The translations under genes and the position numbers were made by a program. A DNA stretch of 64,000 nucleotides from Agapanthus africanus (lineage: Eukaryota > Streptophyta > Magnoliopsida > Asparagales > Amaryllidaceae). Positions 31,789 to 43,991 of this stretch are shown piece by piece. How positions within the stretch are numbered: the stretch's first letter is position 1; each line of letters opens with the position of its first letter. The notes under the pieces are model-generated. The model made no database searches and was not told where the DNA came from. It saw nothing but the letters and a program-made list of their open reading frames with translations. Where the stretch lies: contig JASDDO010000006.1 of assembly GCA_030015575.1 (NCBI GenBank), positions 381,756,137-381,820,136 of the forward strand. The letters are read 5' to 3'.

Positions 31789-34715
31789 CTTCTTGGATTT
31801 CTTCTTCTTCTTCGAAGACTTTGACGGCTGGGTGTGAGCACTTTGACCATCACCACCAATTTTTGGAGTTGGGCGCGGTTTCAGCATTCCCTTGATAATC
31901 TCGGGTTCCAGCGGATTCTTCCACCTGATCGCCGGGCATGTTTGGAGATCCTTCAGCATTCTTTTAGTTTTGGCTGAAAGAGCGACCTCCCATAGAGCTT
32001 CTTCTATGAAAGAGCATGATGCCCCCAGTGTGTCTGTCTTCTTGGGAGCGTGTGGCTGTGGTGGGTTCACCTTCCAATTCTCGGACAGCGCAAACTTGCC
32101 CTGTTGGTATTGGTTTTCGATCTAGCCTTTAAAGACGAAGCAATCTTCAATTGGATGGCTTACCGTTTGATGGTAGGGGGAATAATTGGGACTATTAGCC
32201 TCACCAGGTTGCAACGATCATTTTGGATTCGGCAAATTGATGAGTCTGTTGCTCACCGCCAACTCAAACAATCTCCTCGTTTTATCCCGGGGGAATGAAT
32301 AAGGGCGCTTCATCTTCTCATTATAGAATTGCCGCCTCTCGTCTAGGCGATCAGTTAGTTTTGGGCCACTAGGCTGCTGTTGAGTATTCGCGACGAAGGT
32401 TGCTTTCCCTTTGCCCTTTTCGTTCCGTGGCTCCGGCTTTGAAGAAGACGGTCTATGACCCATCTGGTCCATTTTGGGCCAGTTTGTCAATCAAGGCCTG
32501 GAACGTGGTCGGCTTGAAGAACATCATGAATTGGGAAATAGTTGCCTGAGGGTCCAGAGTGCCCATGAACATGCCCACTGCCGGCGCTTCCTCGATGCGC
32601 TGCTTACATTTTGACCATAAATTTCGACACCGTATTGCATATTGTACCCAAGTTTCGCCTGGCTTCACCCTGGCGTTAATTAATGCGGTAATCGGGGTAC
32701 GCTCGCTAGCGCTCGTGAATCTCTGCGTAAATAGCAATTCCATCTCCGCAAATGTCTTAACAGAGTCGTTTGGAAGTTCAGAATACCACTCGAGTGCTGT
32801 CTCCGACAGGCTACCAATAAACTGGCGGAGCAGAAGTTTATCGTCACCCCCGGTGTTGCCGCACAAGGCTCTGAATTGAGCGACATGCTGATGTGGATTC
32901 CCCGTTCCTTTATATACGTGCAATTTGGGGATCGTATATCCCGGCGGGTACCTTATTTGGTCATATCAGCTTGGATAGGGTCGCCCAGTCTTAATGACCT
33001 GTCCAGCCGCTTCGTTTGCCTGGTGAGCTCGTATTTGCTGAGCAATGTAATCATCTAAAGCGGCCTTGGAGATGGTCTCCTCTTTGGCTACTGAAAGAGC
33101 TTGAGGAGGGTTTGATGTTTCCCCTCTGTCGTCTTCAATGATGATCGGGGGGTCTTCAGCTGGAGGTTCCGGCTGTAACATCATCCCAGCCATGTCTTGG
33201 AACAAAAGAGCCATTCGTTTTATATTGGCTGCCTGCTCCGCAGCCTCTTTCTCTTTCCTCTCGAGCATTCTTCGGAGGAACTCGGTATCAGTTTCTTGTT
33301 CCCGATGCTTCTCTAAGGTTTCTGAATTTTCTTTTGGCCCAGTGAGTGCGGCCATTGCAGTCAGCATCTCCTGAAGTTTCTGCTGCTGCTGTTCCTGAGC
33401 CTTCGTTATCAATCGGGTAAGCGGTCGATGACCCGTAGAAGCACGGCTTTCTTCTTTTCTGGAATCCATATAAACGGTATGTATTACCATGCCCCCGGAC
33501 TTGGGGCATTTAGATTCGATGTCCTTGTGGTTTGTCGCATTCACGGGGGCTTTCTCTGGCCTCCTTCTATTGTGAGCAGTCGAAGTCGAAGGGGCCGTTG
33601 CAGCGGGCATCCAGACGGATGACGTCTTCTGTGGTACCACGAGATGGCTCTTTTCTTGCTAAGCTTTGGGCTTCTTTGGCCGGCGAGAGTAGTCCTGATT
33701 AATCACCGATTCCTTGACCTGTCGCCAGACTTTATAAATTTTGAAGGACAGCCGCTGAGGGGGATGCTCCGTCTTCTTTTCTGTAGTAATCTCCATAGGT
33801 GGAAGAGATCTCTTCAGTACGGCAGTCGGAGAGTTCTTGCGAACTCTCCTAAGCGGTTCAAAACTGTTCCCAGTTGGAACAGCAGTATTGATTTCCACCA
33901 TCGGAGCTGGCGGAGTTAGTCCAGAAAGGGAGCTGCCCCCAGCTTTCCTTACTCGGCGCCAGTGGCGACGTCGAGCATGTCGTGCGGATGGGATTGTCTC
34001 AGCTGTAGGGGTGACTTCGTCATGCTCCCCGTGTTGGCGAAGGGTTGTCGCCGGCGTCAGCCTCTTAAAGACCGATGCCCGTTGAGAAGCAACGTCCAAT
34101 CTGTCAAAGACAAACCTCTGGACAGGGGAAGCAGCTTTGGGGACTTCACCTGGAGCAGGAGCCGGAATGGCCAACCTTGTGAAGACTTACTTCTTGGCAG
34201 AAGAAGCCTCTGCGATGATTTCGTTTGCTTGAACCGGGATGGCTATCCGCTTAGGGATGGCTGCTTCAGGTATCACGGGCTTGTTAGCGTTCTGGCCCAG
34301 TATGCTGAAAACTGAAGCAGTGGAGTTGGGCGACCCGTTGAGAGGGGCCGCGGTAATGTTAAGTCGATCAAAGACCGACTTCTTTGGGGCTTCTTGCGGC
34401 AGCATCGGGGCATTGAAGCTCATGGGTGGGATCATAGTCCCAAAGAATGGCCCAGTGGTGGCCTGAGTTACTTGGTCCACCGGCATCATGAATAGGGAGG
34501 TCGCCTAGGGCCCGTAAGTTACACCTCCAGATAAGTCGGAACGGGAGTTGCAGTTGCAGCTGGAGCATTTTGTGCATGTAGAAGCAATTGATCTTTCGTT
34601 TTCTGCACGGAGCAAGACACCAAATCTTAGTACCTCGAACCCAAGGGCAACCATATCAAACCGCGATTCGTTCGCGAACACGACACACGAAGTGTGGAGT
34701 GGAAAGAGGAAAAGG
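31789..34715 (-). pseudogene. G2 gag (reverse), main part
   Basis: Reading on the minus strand from about 34,700, the N-terminal region has spaced repeats of a VFDRL motif (KKSVFDRLN, RFVFDRLDV, ASVFKRLTP), typical of Tat gag. A Gln- and charge-rich coiled-coil-like part follows near 33,000-33,400. Next comes the capsid-like retrotransposon gag domain (about 32,460-32,925) with GNPHQHVAQFRALCGNTGGD, WYSELP and RVKPGETWVQYA. The segment with PYSFPRDKTRRLFELA that also starts G1's remnant is near 32,230-32,310, and a Lys-rich tail lies next to S1. It is the gag polyprotein of the particle, broken in a few places. Pol is absent here. Confidence 0.85.
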
Positions 34716-35279
34716 TCCCACCGGGCATGCCAGAATCTGTGCTCCGCCGAAAACCGGGAAGACAAACGTCTTGCCTGAATTTGGGGGGCAGATGCTAATT
34801 GGTGCTATCCGTCCATCTCTCCGAAAATGCAAAGTTGATTTATGGCACAATGTATCGAAGGTTTAAACGGATACGGTCGATATAGCAGACTTCGTCAGAT
34901 TCCCCCTCGTTGAGGGGGTTTTGATTGTGGGGACGCTATTCCCTGCAGGCACAAGCCCCTGCAGTTAATTACGCTACCGCATCACGGTAACAACTTTCTC
35001 TTTTTCTAGATAGTCACTTCGTGTCGTGGGTGTTTGTTTTGTTTTTGGTTGCCCGTGGATTGTATACAGAGACTAATTTAAGTTGTCGCCCGTTGGGCAT
35101 GGATTAGTCCAAATCCGTATTTTCTTAGATTTGGGTTTTGGGTTGGGTTTAAGGATACGTTAGTCTTATTTGAGACTAAGATCAACTTAAATGTTTGTTA
35201 AGGATACGTTAGTCTAATTTTAGACTAAGATCAACTTAACAGGATCATTTAGATCCAACAAGAGAGCATTTGGGCTCTA

Positions 35280-35600
35280 TTGTTTAGTTTAGGGACATTG
35301 CGGTCGATTACCTGTTTAAGGACATGGTGGTCCAACGTTAGTTTAAGGACATCTCGATCCAATATTAGTTTAAGGACATCTCGGTCCAAGGTTAAGGACA
35401 TCATAGTCCGTGAGTTTAAAGACATCACAGTCAAGGTTAAGGACATCATAGTCCGTGAGTTTAAAGGGACCCCACAGTCCAGTTTAAAGACGTCATAGTC
35501 TATAAAGGTTAAGGACATCATAGTCCATGGGTTTAAGGACCCTACAGTCCGAGATTAAGGACATCATAGTCCATGAGTTTAGGGACCCCACAGTCCAGTT
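35280..35600 (-). repeat. GGAC-N6-GTCC array in G2 LTR
   Basis: On the minus strand this is the same dyad array as at 247-498, with units such as GGACTATGATGTCC and GGACTGTGGGGTCC. It is copied in block B at 49,385-49,705. Confidence 0.82.
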
Positions 35601-36059
35601 TAAAGACGTCATAGTCTATGAAATGTATGGTTGTCGGGACCCGTCACCTCTCCGAAGACGTTGAAGGATTACAACGACAAATATCAAAAGAGTGAAGAGA
35701 TGTACCCTTGAACCAAAGTTGATTGGGAGATCTATAGTCCAATTTGGAACTAAGATCAATTAATTAGATTATAAGCACATTGGTTCAGTTAAATCTGAAT
35801 TGAGGACTTATGACCAATTTGGGCTAAGTCCATTTAAGTTTGAAATGTTGGCCCTTTATTGGGCTATTGAACATTTGTCTGGGTTCAGCCCCTCATTATT
35901 TAGCAATGCTAAACAAGAGTTTGAGAGCTCTGATAACATTTTTGTCTTTGGCTGAGCATTAAACATTGTGGCTCTGGATTTTAAAGTTCATTTGAAGGGG
36001 AGATTTACCTCTGGAAAACTTAGCCAATTTGGGCTAAGCTGGCTTTAAAATAGTGTTAA

Positions 36060-36560
36060 ACACTAGAGGACATCTATCGGTCACGTGTCCTCACGTGATG
36101 TATTTAAAACAGTGTTAAACACTGGAGACAAAATGCTCAAAATAGTGTTAAACACTAGAAAGGAAGGGGTTACGTGGGATCACGTGAGGCGCCTGAGATG
36201 GGGCCAGACCTCCTTTATTTTATTATCAGAATATTCAAATAAGTGTTAAACACTTTTAATCTTTAGGCCATCACGTGTGGGCATGTGATGGGTATCTATG
36301 TATTGATTATTAAAGTATTTATTAGGGGTCACGTGGGGACACGTGAGGGCACCCAAAATCAGTACTGCCTTTGGTTTTGTTCTCTTCATTTATGAGGGTC
36401 ACGTGTGAGTACGTGAAGAATTGCCTCCAAGCTTTTTTCTTCTCATTTTGGGGAGTCTGTTTAAGGGTCACGTGGGAACACGTGACCTAGTTTTGTTCTC
36501 TCTTTTCTGCTCATTGAAAATGGGGGAGTCACGTGTTACCACGTGACCAAGTTCTTTACA
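36060..36560 (-). repeat. Paired G-box and AGTGTTAAACACT palindromes in G2 LTR
   Basis: Seven units read TCACGTG-N4/5-CACGTGA or close, for example TCACGTGTCCTCACGTGA (about 36,079), TCACGTGGGAACACGTGAC (about 36,468) and TCACGTGTTACCACGTGAC (about 36,528). Spacers differ, arms agree. Between them AGTGTTAAACACT recurs four times. G-boxes are known targets of plant bZIP and bHLH factors; use by the element is inference. Confidence 0.8.
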
Positions 36561-36579
36561 TGTATGGAGAGCTTTAAGT

Positions 36580-37090
36580 CTCTTGTTTTAAGAATTAAAT
36601 TCTCTGTAGGGTTAAACCCTAATTCTGTTTTAGAGGAATTAAATTCCTATGTATGTGGAAGAATTAAATTCTCATATAGGGTTAAACCCCAGTTCTGTTT
36701 TGGAGGAATTAAATTCTTATGATTTAGGAGAATTAAATTCTCATATAGGGTTAAACCCTAGTTCTGTTTGGGAGGAATTAAATTCCTAGGAATTTGGTAG
36801 AATTAAATTCTCATATAGGGTTAAACCCTAGTTCTGTTTGGGAGGAATTAAATTCCTGTGAATTTGGGAGAATTAAATTCTCATATAGGGTTAAAACCTA
36901 GTTCTGTTTGGTAGGAATTAAATTCCTGTGAATTTGGGAGAATTAAATTCTCATATAGGGTTAAACCCTAGTTTTATTTAGAGGAATTAAATTCCTATGA
37001 ATTTGGGGGAATTAAATTCCTTAAACTCAGATTCTCCCTCCAGGTCTTGGATCTGCATGGCAGAATCTTCCCGATGAGAATTAAATTCTC
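36580..37090 (-). repeat. GAATTAAATTC / GGGTTAAACCC tandem repeats in G2 LTR
   Basis: Six units of 55-65 bp combine GGAATTAAATTCC or GAGAATTAAATTCTC with AGGGTTAAACCCTA. All are odd-length palindromes built as arm-TT-A-AA-arm. They lie where the hairpin string lies in the G1 LTR. Confidence 0.82.
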
Positions 37091-37109
37091 AACTTGTGGG
37101 GAGATCTGC

Positions 37110-39216
37110 TGTAAGTGCACGGCGGCGCCCCGGCCGTCAATCCGATGCCGGAATGCGGAAACGAAACTTTTCTAAAAACTAAAAACCGGCACCACCGTGC
37201 ACAAAAATCCCGGATCGGGCCATTAACCTAACTCTAGCAAACTAGAAAATGGGAAGGAAGCTATACCGAGCGATCCGTGTGCTTCAGTCTTCGGCCTCCA
37301 CTCCGATCTCCTCGTAGAATCTCCGGTCTTCATTTCCTCGTCGGAACGGGCACCACATCGCCGGGTTCTTTTACGGGCTCCCACCTCTGGACCGAGGCAA
37401 CTCGGGCACGAAGTTGGCGAGCCGACGTGCCCAAGAAATGCTGTAGGCTAGTGTAGAATCACTTTGTCTCAATGGGGAGAAGTTGCTTTTGATGATGGAG
37501 AATGAACTTTGGAGAATGATGGTGTTCTTATTTTTCTAGCAAAATAAAAATGAAATGAGATGAAGAAATTCCTACACAAAATGAATCCCTCTCTCCCCTC
37601 CCTCAAGTGGCCGGCCCCTCATCTCAATGGTGGAGGGAAAAATACAAGGAAAAAAGCAAGAGAAGAAATGGTATGATAATGAGAAGAAAAGGTCATACCA
37701 AGGTCTAATCCAATCCTTTCACAAACCATCACATTTAATGCAAAGAAAAGAGCACAAGAAAAGCACCATAAGATGCTAGATCCATCATAATCCCCATTTA
37801 CAAGAAACCCCCTCCACATAACTAATTTGCACACTTGCAAATAACCCCCTCTATTGGAAAATTCCGGCCGTGAAGGAACAAAGGAAAACTGGCCGAAACG
37901 GAATGCAAACTGGCAACTTCCAAAAACTGATCCCGTAATAAATTACAGGAAAACCCCGAGACTGTATATACATACCTGCATTTGTATTTCGACCGAATAC
38001 AAATGCAACGAGACAAAATCCATACTGTACAATACTAGGATCCGGCTTAAACCAAAGCCCGCTAGTATTATCCGTCCGATCATGATCCGTGCAATACCGC
38101 ACGTATCTGATCGAACCCTGCTATATCTCCATACGGCCTCTACAGCGTTTCTCCCGAAACTTAAGCAACTGTCTGTGGGAGACTCTAAAGATTCGTCAAC
38201 ACCTTGGTTGTGGATTTAACCACTAGCACGTCAGAGGTATTAGCCATACGTAACGGGCTACCAGGTATTGACCAAAAGGGACGTCTGTGAGCGAACTCAC
38301 CCTGACACCCTACTGAGCCTGTCAGTGACAATATCCGTACAGTCCGGTCCGTTTGTCTATGAGCATCGTATGGCGGGCCTAGGGGGTTGGTAAAAGTCAG
38401 ACCCCCAAAAGCGGTACAAGTCGTGTCGGAGTGTAGCCCAGAACACCCTGAGATACTACCGGAATACCTACCAGTAAATCTCCTTCCTTGGCTAAGGACT
38501 TTGTGTAATGGCTTTCCTAGACACAGCGCGACCTCACCCCAATACCGGGAGAGACGAACCCCTGCAGATCCGCTCACTGTCTCCATGTGGCTCGGGACTG
38601 TACCCAACTAAAACCTGTTTGCACGTCTCCTTTGAGCGTGGCAGGGTAGTAATCAAAGTACAGTGGGAACTCACACGAGACAAATGACGATCTCAGGTCG
38701 ATGAACTAACCTGTACACATGTCACCAGGGAACTGCTATCTGACGTCAGGTATAAGACCAACTAGCATGTTCCCGGCGAGTTCTGCTCGGTGTACTCATA
38801 ACCCAATGAGCACCTGTATACATCTTAGGTGAACCAACTGACACCAGTGGCTTGTGAGACCAGCCACCGCCCCTCGTCGGGGTCTCGACTGTATACACTA
38901 GTCTACTCTGGAGTATCGATGCCCTGTCTCGAAACTCCCACGACTAGGGACCTTTTAAGGATTTGCTTACAGACCCCAGCTCCCACGTATATGATCGCCC
39001 TCATACTGCTGGCAGTCAAACAAGAATCCTAGGGGCTCTATCAATGTATAATAGTGACCTGTAAGGTCACCTAAAGCAGTTCACGATGATAAAGATAAAC
39101 CAGATAGCATACTATCATCTTGAGTAAGACTGTCCTACTGGCATAGGTCCTCCCTCAATCATTGCAATCATGTGCCTGTGATCCAATAATTGACTCTGAG
39201 GGCACTATATCCAACA
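37110..39216 (-). repeat. Copia D 3' LTR (2,107 bp, reverse)
   Basis: On the minus strand it starts TGTTGGATATAG after a polypurine tract and ends GTGCACTTACA at 37,110. Parts resemble the C1 LTR in reverse, such as the CTACACAG/GACTCTAAAG region near 38,170-38,190, but its start is clearly different from TGTTAG, so it is another subfamily. The left flank is TCTGC in the G2 LTR. Confidence 0.8.
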
Positions 39217-41160
39217 ATCTCCCACTTGCACTCAAGGCTAATTATTGCGATATCGCATACTCACAGCCCGTGTGATACCGAACACCCAACTCTTCTACTA
39301 GTCAGTCTCACAAAACCTGTTTGCGAAACTTTTACGTTCGAGGAATAGCCTCAGTGAGTGGATCCGCCTTGATGTTTCTTTCTATGTCTCTCTATATCTC
39401 AAGTTCGCGGAGAAAGCCATCTCCCGAAATGAACAATACCTGTCTTAGAATGTGTCTGGATGTCTGATGGGACCTAGCTCATAAATGAACTCCAAATCCA
39501 AACTTCTTAGACTGTATCGTCAACTGAATTTAATCAGTATCCTGCGTCATGCCTCCCTCAGTATCCCCTTGGACCACCTGTCCAAAATACTGCCCCTCGT
39601 CAGAGGGAAACTATAACTCTGACAGCCACTCTGTCAACCAGGTCACCTTGGAAGCCTGGAATGATAACCGTTTCCCGAATGAGGTTGTCGTTATCATATC
39701 CCTAGAACATTCACTTATGTTCTAAAACTGCTTCCGAATGTTTCTCCAGGATTGGATCAATATCACTTTATTGCATCTACTGCAAAAACATCTGGTGTGG
39801 TACTTGATATCTCATGATTGACTCAATTGCCTAAGCAAGTGATCTGCCAATCATGTATGTCTCTCTCCCCTTTAGTCTTTAAAACACCTTTAGAGAGGGT
39901 GACTCCATCACCTGCAGGTACACTACCGTGTCAGGAGTCGTCCATTCTAAATACTCATAGAATGTTGTCAAAGTACCCTGATTGGGAAACCACCCAAATC
40001 TAGATCTATAGATCTAGTAACCAGAATGTCTTGATATTATATCCAAGTCCCATGTGGAGAAACCACTGTGTGACAACCAAAGTATAACCGATCGTAGTAT
40101 AGGTATTTCACTTCCTACTCTGTGTATGTCATCCAAATACCAGGGCATCACACCCTACTACCTTCTTAACAGATCCATCGCCTATTCTGATGAAGTCAAA
40201 CCTATGACTGTCACATCAGAAATAAATGATCTATCTCCGCTATATCTGCTTTAGTCTATAAATAGACATAAGCCACTTGTCCACTATGCTTCCGCTGCTC
40301 CCACTGACTACGACAACCCTCTGGCAGAGTCATATACACGTGCACTTCTAAAGCTAGCTCAGAACGACGCTATACTCATCCTCCTGCCGAGTCTCACAGT
40401 CTGGAACAACAGCAATGGCAAGTCTGGGTAAACAAGAACCTCCCTGCCACCGTCCTTGAGGCTACCGGAGTACCTCTCGGGTGCCTAAGGTTACCCACCA
40501 TATCTGCGGAGTGGCTAATGGAATGTCAAACCAGATTGAATCTTTAGGTTCCTATCAAATTTTCAGTAATCGTTTGCGGTTCTGGAATCACTTTTAGTTC
40601 TACCATACTCCCACTACTGTTTTCTGAAAAAATCCATTTTTATTAAAACTGTGGCGAGTCAAGAACAATATCACTATCGATCTTCCTGATGTAGAAAGTC
40701 AACCCTCGTTATAGCCTGGGTCAACCCACAAACAGCCATTATAGAAACGTGCCTTGAATTATCCGGAGTCTGGTTTTAAGCATAAGCCGGACAACTCCCC
40801 GTACCTTAACAATGTCAAGATATGAATTGTTCTATATCCAATACAGAAACAGAGGCACTGATTTAATTGAACTAGATTCAAATCATGCGGCTGTCTCCAG
40901 TGCATGTCAAGTAAATGGAGAGGGGCCGATCAGCATTACTCAACTTAGGAGTACTTCCACTTATGAGTAACCTGAAAGAGAAGCAAGTTCTCTTAATCAT
41001 TACTATCAATTGAATACCATTCACAAGTATCTACATCTTCGATCACCTTGAAGAATCCCGATACTTGCAACACCTGGTTCTCTACTTTACTCTTATACCT
41101 ATAACTTCTCAAAACTCAGAACCTGCATTTCTACGAAACACATGTCTAAGAGAATCGGTA
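39217..41160 (-). pseudogene. Copia D polypurine tract and pol remnant
   Basis: On the minus strand AGTGCAAGTGGGAGAT (39,217-39,232) precedes the LTR. To its right are weak traces of RNase H, RT (about 40,020-40,300, around a DDIHR-like catalytic region) and integrase (about 40,700-41,150), in reversed map order as expected. Very broken. It is older than E, judging by how little reads through. Confidence 0.65.
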
Positions 41161-43991
41161 AAGGACTCCACCTGGAGTTCTCCGTTACCATACACCAAGA
41201 ACATCTCCTTAGTCCTTCTCAAGTACTTGAGAATGTTCTTCACAGCTGTTCAGTGATCATCTCCAGGATCTGCTTGATACCTACTCACTACACTTAGTGA
41301 GTATGCTACATTGGGTCTGGTACATAGTATCGCGTACACGATAGAGCCTACTGCCGAAGCATAGGGTATCCCTTGCATGCGAGCTCTTTCCAAATCAGTC
41401 TTGGGAGACATCTCTTTGGAGAGAGTAAGTCCAGAGATCGTGGGTAAGTTCCCACGCTTGGATTCTTCCATACTAAACCTCTTTAGTATGGTGTAAATGT
41501 ACCTGGATTGGGACAATCCCAGTATCCTTCTAGATCTATCTCTATAGATCTTAATCCCCAAAATGCAGGAGGCATCACCTAGATCTTTCATTGAGAATCT
41601 CTGTGATAAGAAGAGCTTGACCAAGTGCGGCATAGGAACATCATTTCCTATCAAGAGTATGTCATCCACGTACAATACGAGGAAGACAACCTTACTCTCT
41701 GCCACCTTCTAGTATATACAAGGTTCATCTATATTTTTGATGAAATCAAACTCTTTGACTACCACATCAAAACATATGTTCCAACTCCGTGATGCCTGCT
41801 TCAACCCATAGATGGATTTAAGCAGCTTGCACACATTTCCGCTGCTCCCACTGTCTACGAAGCCCTCTGGCTGAGTCATGTACACACACTCTTCCAAATC
41901 ACCATTTAGAAAGGTGGTCTTAATATCCATTTGCCAGATTTCGTAGTCATGGTATGCAGCAATGGAAAGTAAGATCCGGATGGACTTAAGTATAGCCACT
42001 GGAGAAAAGGTTTCATCATAATCCACACCTGGTCATTGACAAAAACCTTTTGCAACAAGTCTAGTTTTATAAGTCTCAACTTTTCTATCTACACCAAGTT
42101 TCTTCTTAAAGATCCATTTGCTCCCAATGGGTTTTACCCCTTCAGGAGCAACTTCCAAAGTCTATACTTTGTTGGTGTACATGGATTCCATCTCAGATCG
42201 CATTGCATCCAGCCATTTCACAGAGTCACCACTCGTGATGGCCTGCTCGAAACTAGTCGGGTCATTATCTTCTATGATGCAATCCTCGCTCTCACCATCA
42301 ATGAGAAAACCGTAGTATCTCTCAGATGGATGAGGAACCCTACTAGATCGGCGGAGAGGCTGGGGTTCGTCGGGAACTACTGAATTCTCTGGTTTTACCA
42401 AATCTTCTGTCGCAGTTTGTGTCACTGGAACTTCTTCCAGTTCTACCACATTGCCATTAATTTCTTTCATAAGAAAACCCTTTTCTAAAAAGGTGGCATG
42501 TCGAGAAACAAAAACCTTTTGTTCCTCGGAGTGGTAGAAGATATACCCTCACGAATGCTTGGGATATCCAATAAATTTGCACAGAATAGACCTTGCCTCG
42601 AGCTTGTCCTGATTTTGTGTTTTCACATAGGCCGGACAATCCCATATCTGAATAAAATTAAGACATGGCTTCTTCCCATTCCATATCTCATATGGAGTGG
42701 TAGGCACTGATTTGGTTGGAACTCTATTCAATAGGTATGCAGCTGTCTCCAGCGCATAACCCCAAAAGGAAATAGGTAACTCAGCAGTGCTCATCATAGA
42801 GCGTACCATATCTAATAGGGTGCGATTCCTCCGTTCCGATACACCATTGTGATGTGGTGTATAAGGAGGAGTAAGCTGAGAGAGAATCCCATTCTCTTTT
42901 AGATAATTCAGAAACTCATTGCTCAAGTATTCTCCTCCTCAATCAGATCGAAGGATCTTAATACTTTTACCCGTTTGGTTCTCTACTTCGTTTTTATATT
43001 CTCTGAATTTCTCAAAAGCTTCAGACTTGTGTTTCATCAGGAACATATGTCCGAATCTTGAGAGATCGTCAGTGAATGTAATGAAGTACGAGGAACCATT
43101 CTTGGCATGTGTAGATATGGAACCACATACATCACTATGTATCAGCCCCAAGAGTTCCGTAACTCTTTCTCCGTGTCCGCTAAACGGAGTTTTGGTCATT
43201 TTGCCTTTGAGACATGAATGAAAAGTTTCATAAGATGATAATTCGAACGCATTTAAATAACCATCTTTATGTAACTTAGCTAGTCGTGTCGCATTGATAT
43301 GACCAAGTCTACAATGGCACAAGAAGGATTCGTTCATTTCTGAACTCTTCCTCTTGTGTATGTTCTGTATATTAAGAACTGTGGTTTGATTTAGAATATA
43401 TATGCCTTTATGTAACGAGCCTGATCCAATCAACTTTTGATTCAGGAAGATGTTCATAACATTTTCCTGTATTACAAAATTATATCCTTCTTTACTTAAT
43501 AAAGAAATTGATATAATGTTGCATATCATGCTCGGCATGTAATAGGATTCGTTCAGAATCAATGTATTACCACTTGGTAATACAAGGTCATATTCGCCAA
43601 CTGCTTTGGCTGCAACATTTGCACCATTCCCTACTCTTACGGAATGATCACTTATTCCCAGTTCTCTACCTCTCTTTAGCCCATGCAATATATTGCATAT
43701 ATGGGATCCTGATCTGGTATCTAATGCTCAGAACGTAGAGTGAACTGAAAAACAGTTCTCCGTAACTAACACATCCGAAGAAGATGCATCAACATGTTTG
43801 TTCTTCGTTTGTATGGCGTTTGAATTCCGGTATTCCCCTATTTCCTGTTCAGTCTTATAACAATTATAAGAAAGAACGGAACCAACGTTCCTCTGCTCAG
43901 TATAACAAGGGGGTTCGGTCAATACATCCATATTATTATCTTGATTAAGGCCTGACATGGTCGCTATCTGGAGGGAGAGAGAAGAAAACAC
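41161..43991 (-). pseudogene. Copia E RT, integrase and protease remnant
   Basis: On the minus strand PR/gag-end lies at 43,728-43,991 (SLNQDNN-like start and DASSSDVLVTENC). GAG-pre-integrase and integrase run from about 43,690 to 42,550, with CRLGHINATRLAKLHKDGYL, TFTDDLSRFGHMFLMKHKSE and HHNGVSERRNRTLLDMVRSM. RT runs from about 42,030 to 41,250 with YGLKQASRSWN, LYVDDILLIGNDV and YASAVGSIVYA. It matches C1 but is much better kept, with only a few breaks. It ends near 41,160 where D begins. Confidence 0.85.

Larger units (their letters stand above)
34738..37109 (-). repeat. G2 LTR (reverse, at least 2,372 bp, cut by copia D)
   Basis: On the minus strand its end GGCGGAGCACA (34,738) sits beside the PBS-like TTCTGGCATGCCCGGTGGGA. 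The first 1.1 kb matches the G1 LTR. Farther right the modules are AGTGTTAAACACT palindromes, paired G-boxes and GAATTAAATTC units, the same order as in the G1 LTR and S2. The LTR start is missing because copia D begins at 37,110. Confidence 0.82.

Noticed and set aside
33100-34470. Plus-strand genes opposite G2 gag (and the same in block B)
   Set aside because: They mirror the gag frame, have no domains of their own and are duplicated only with the block.
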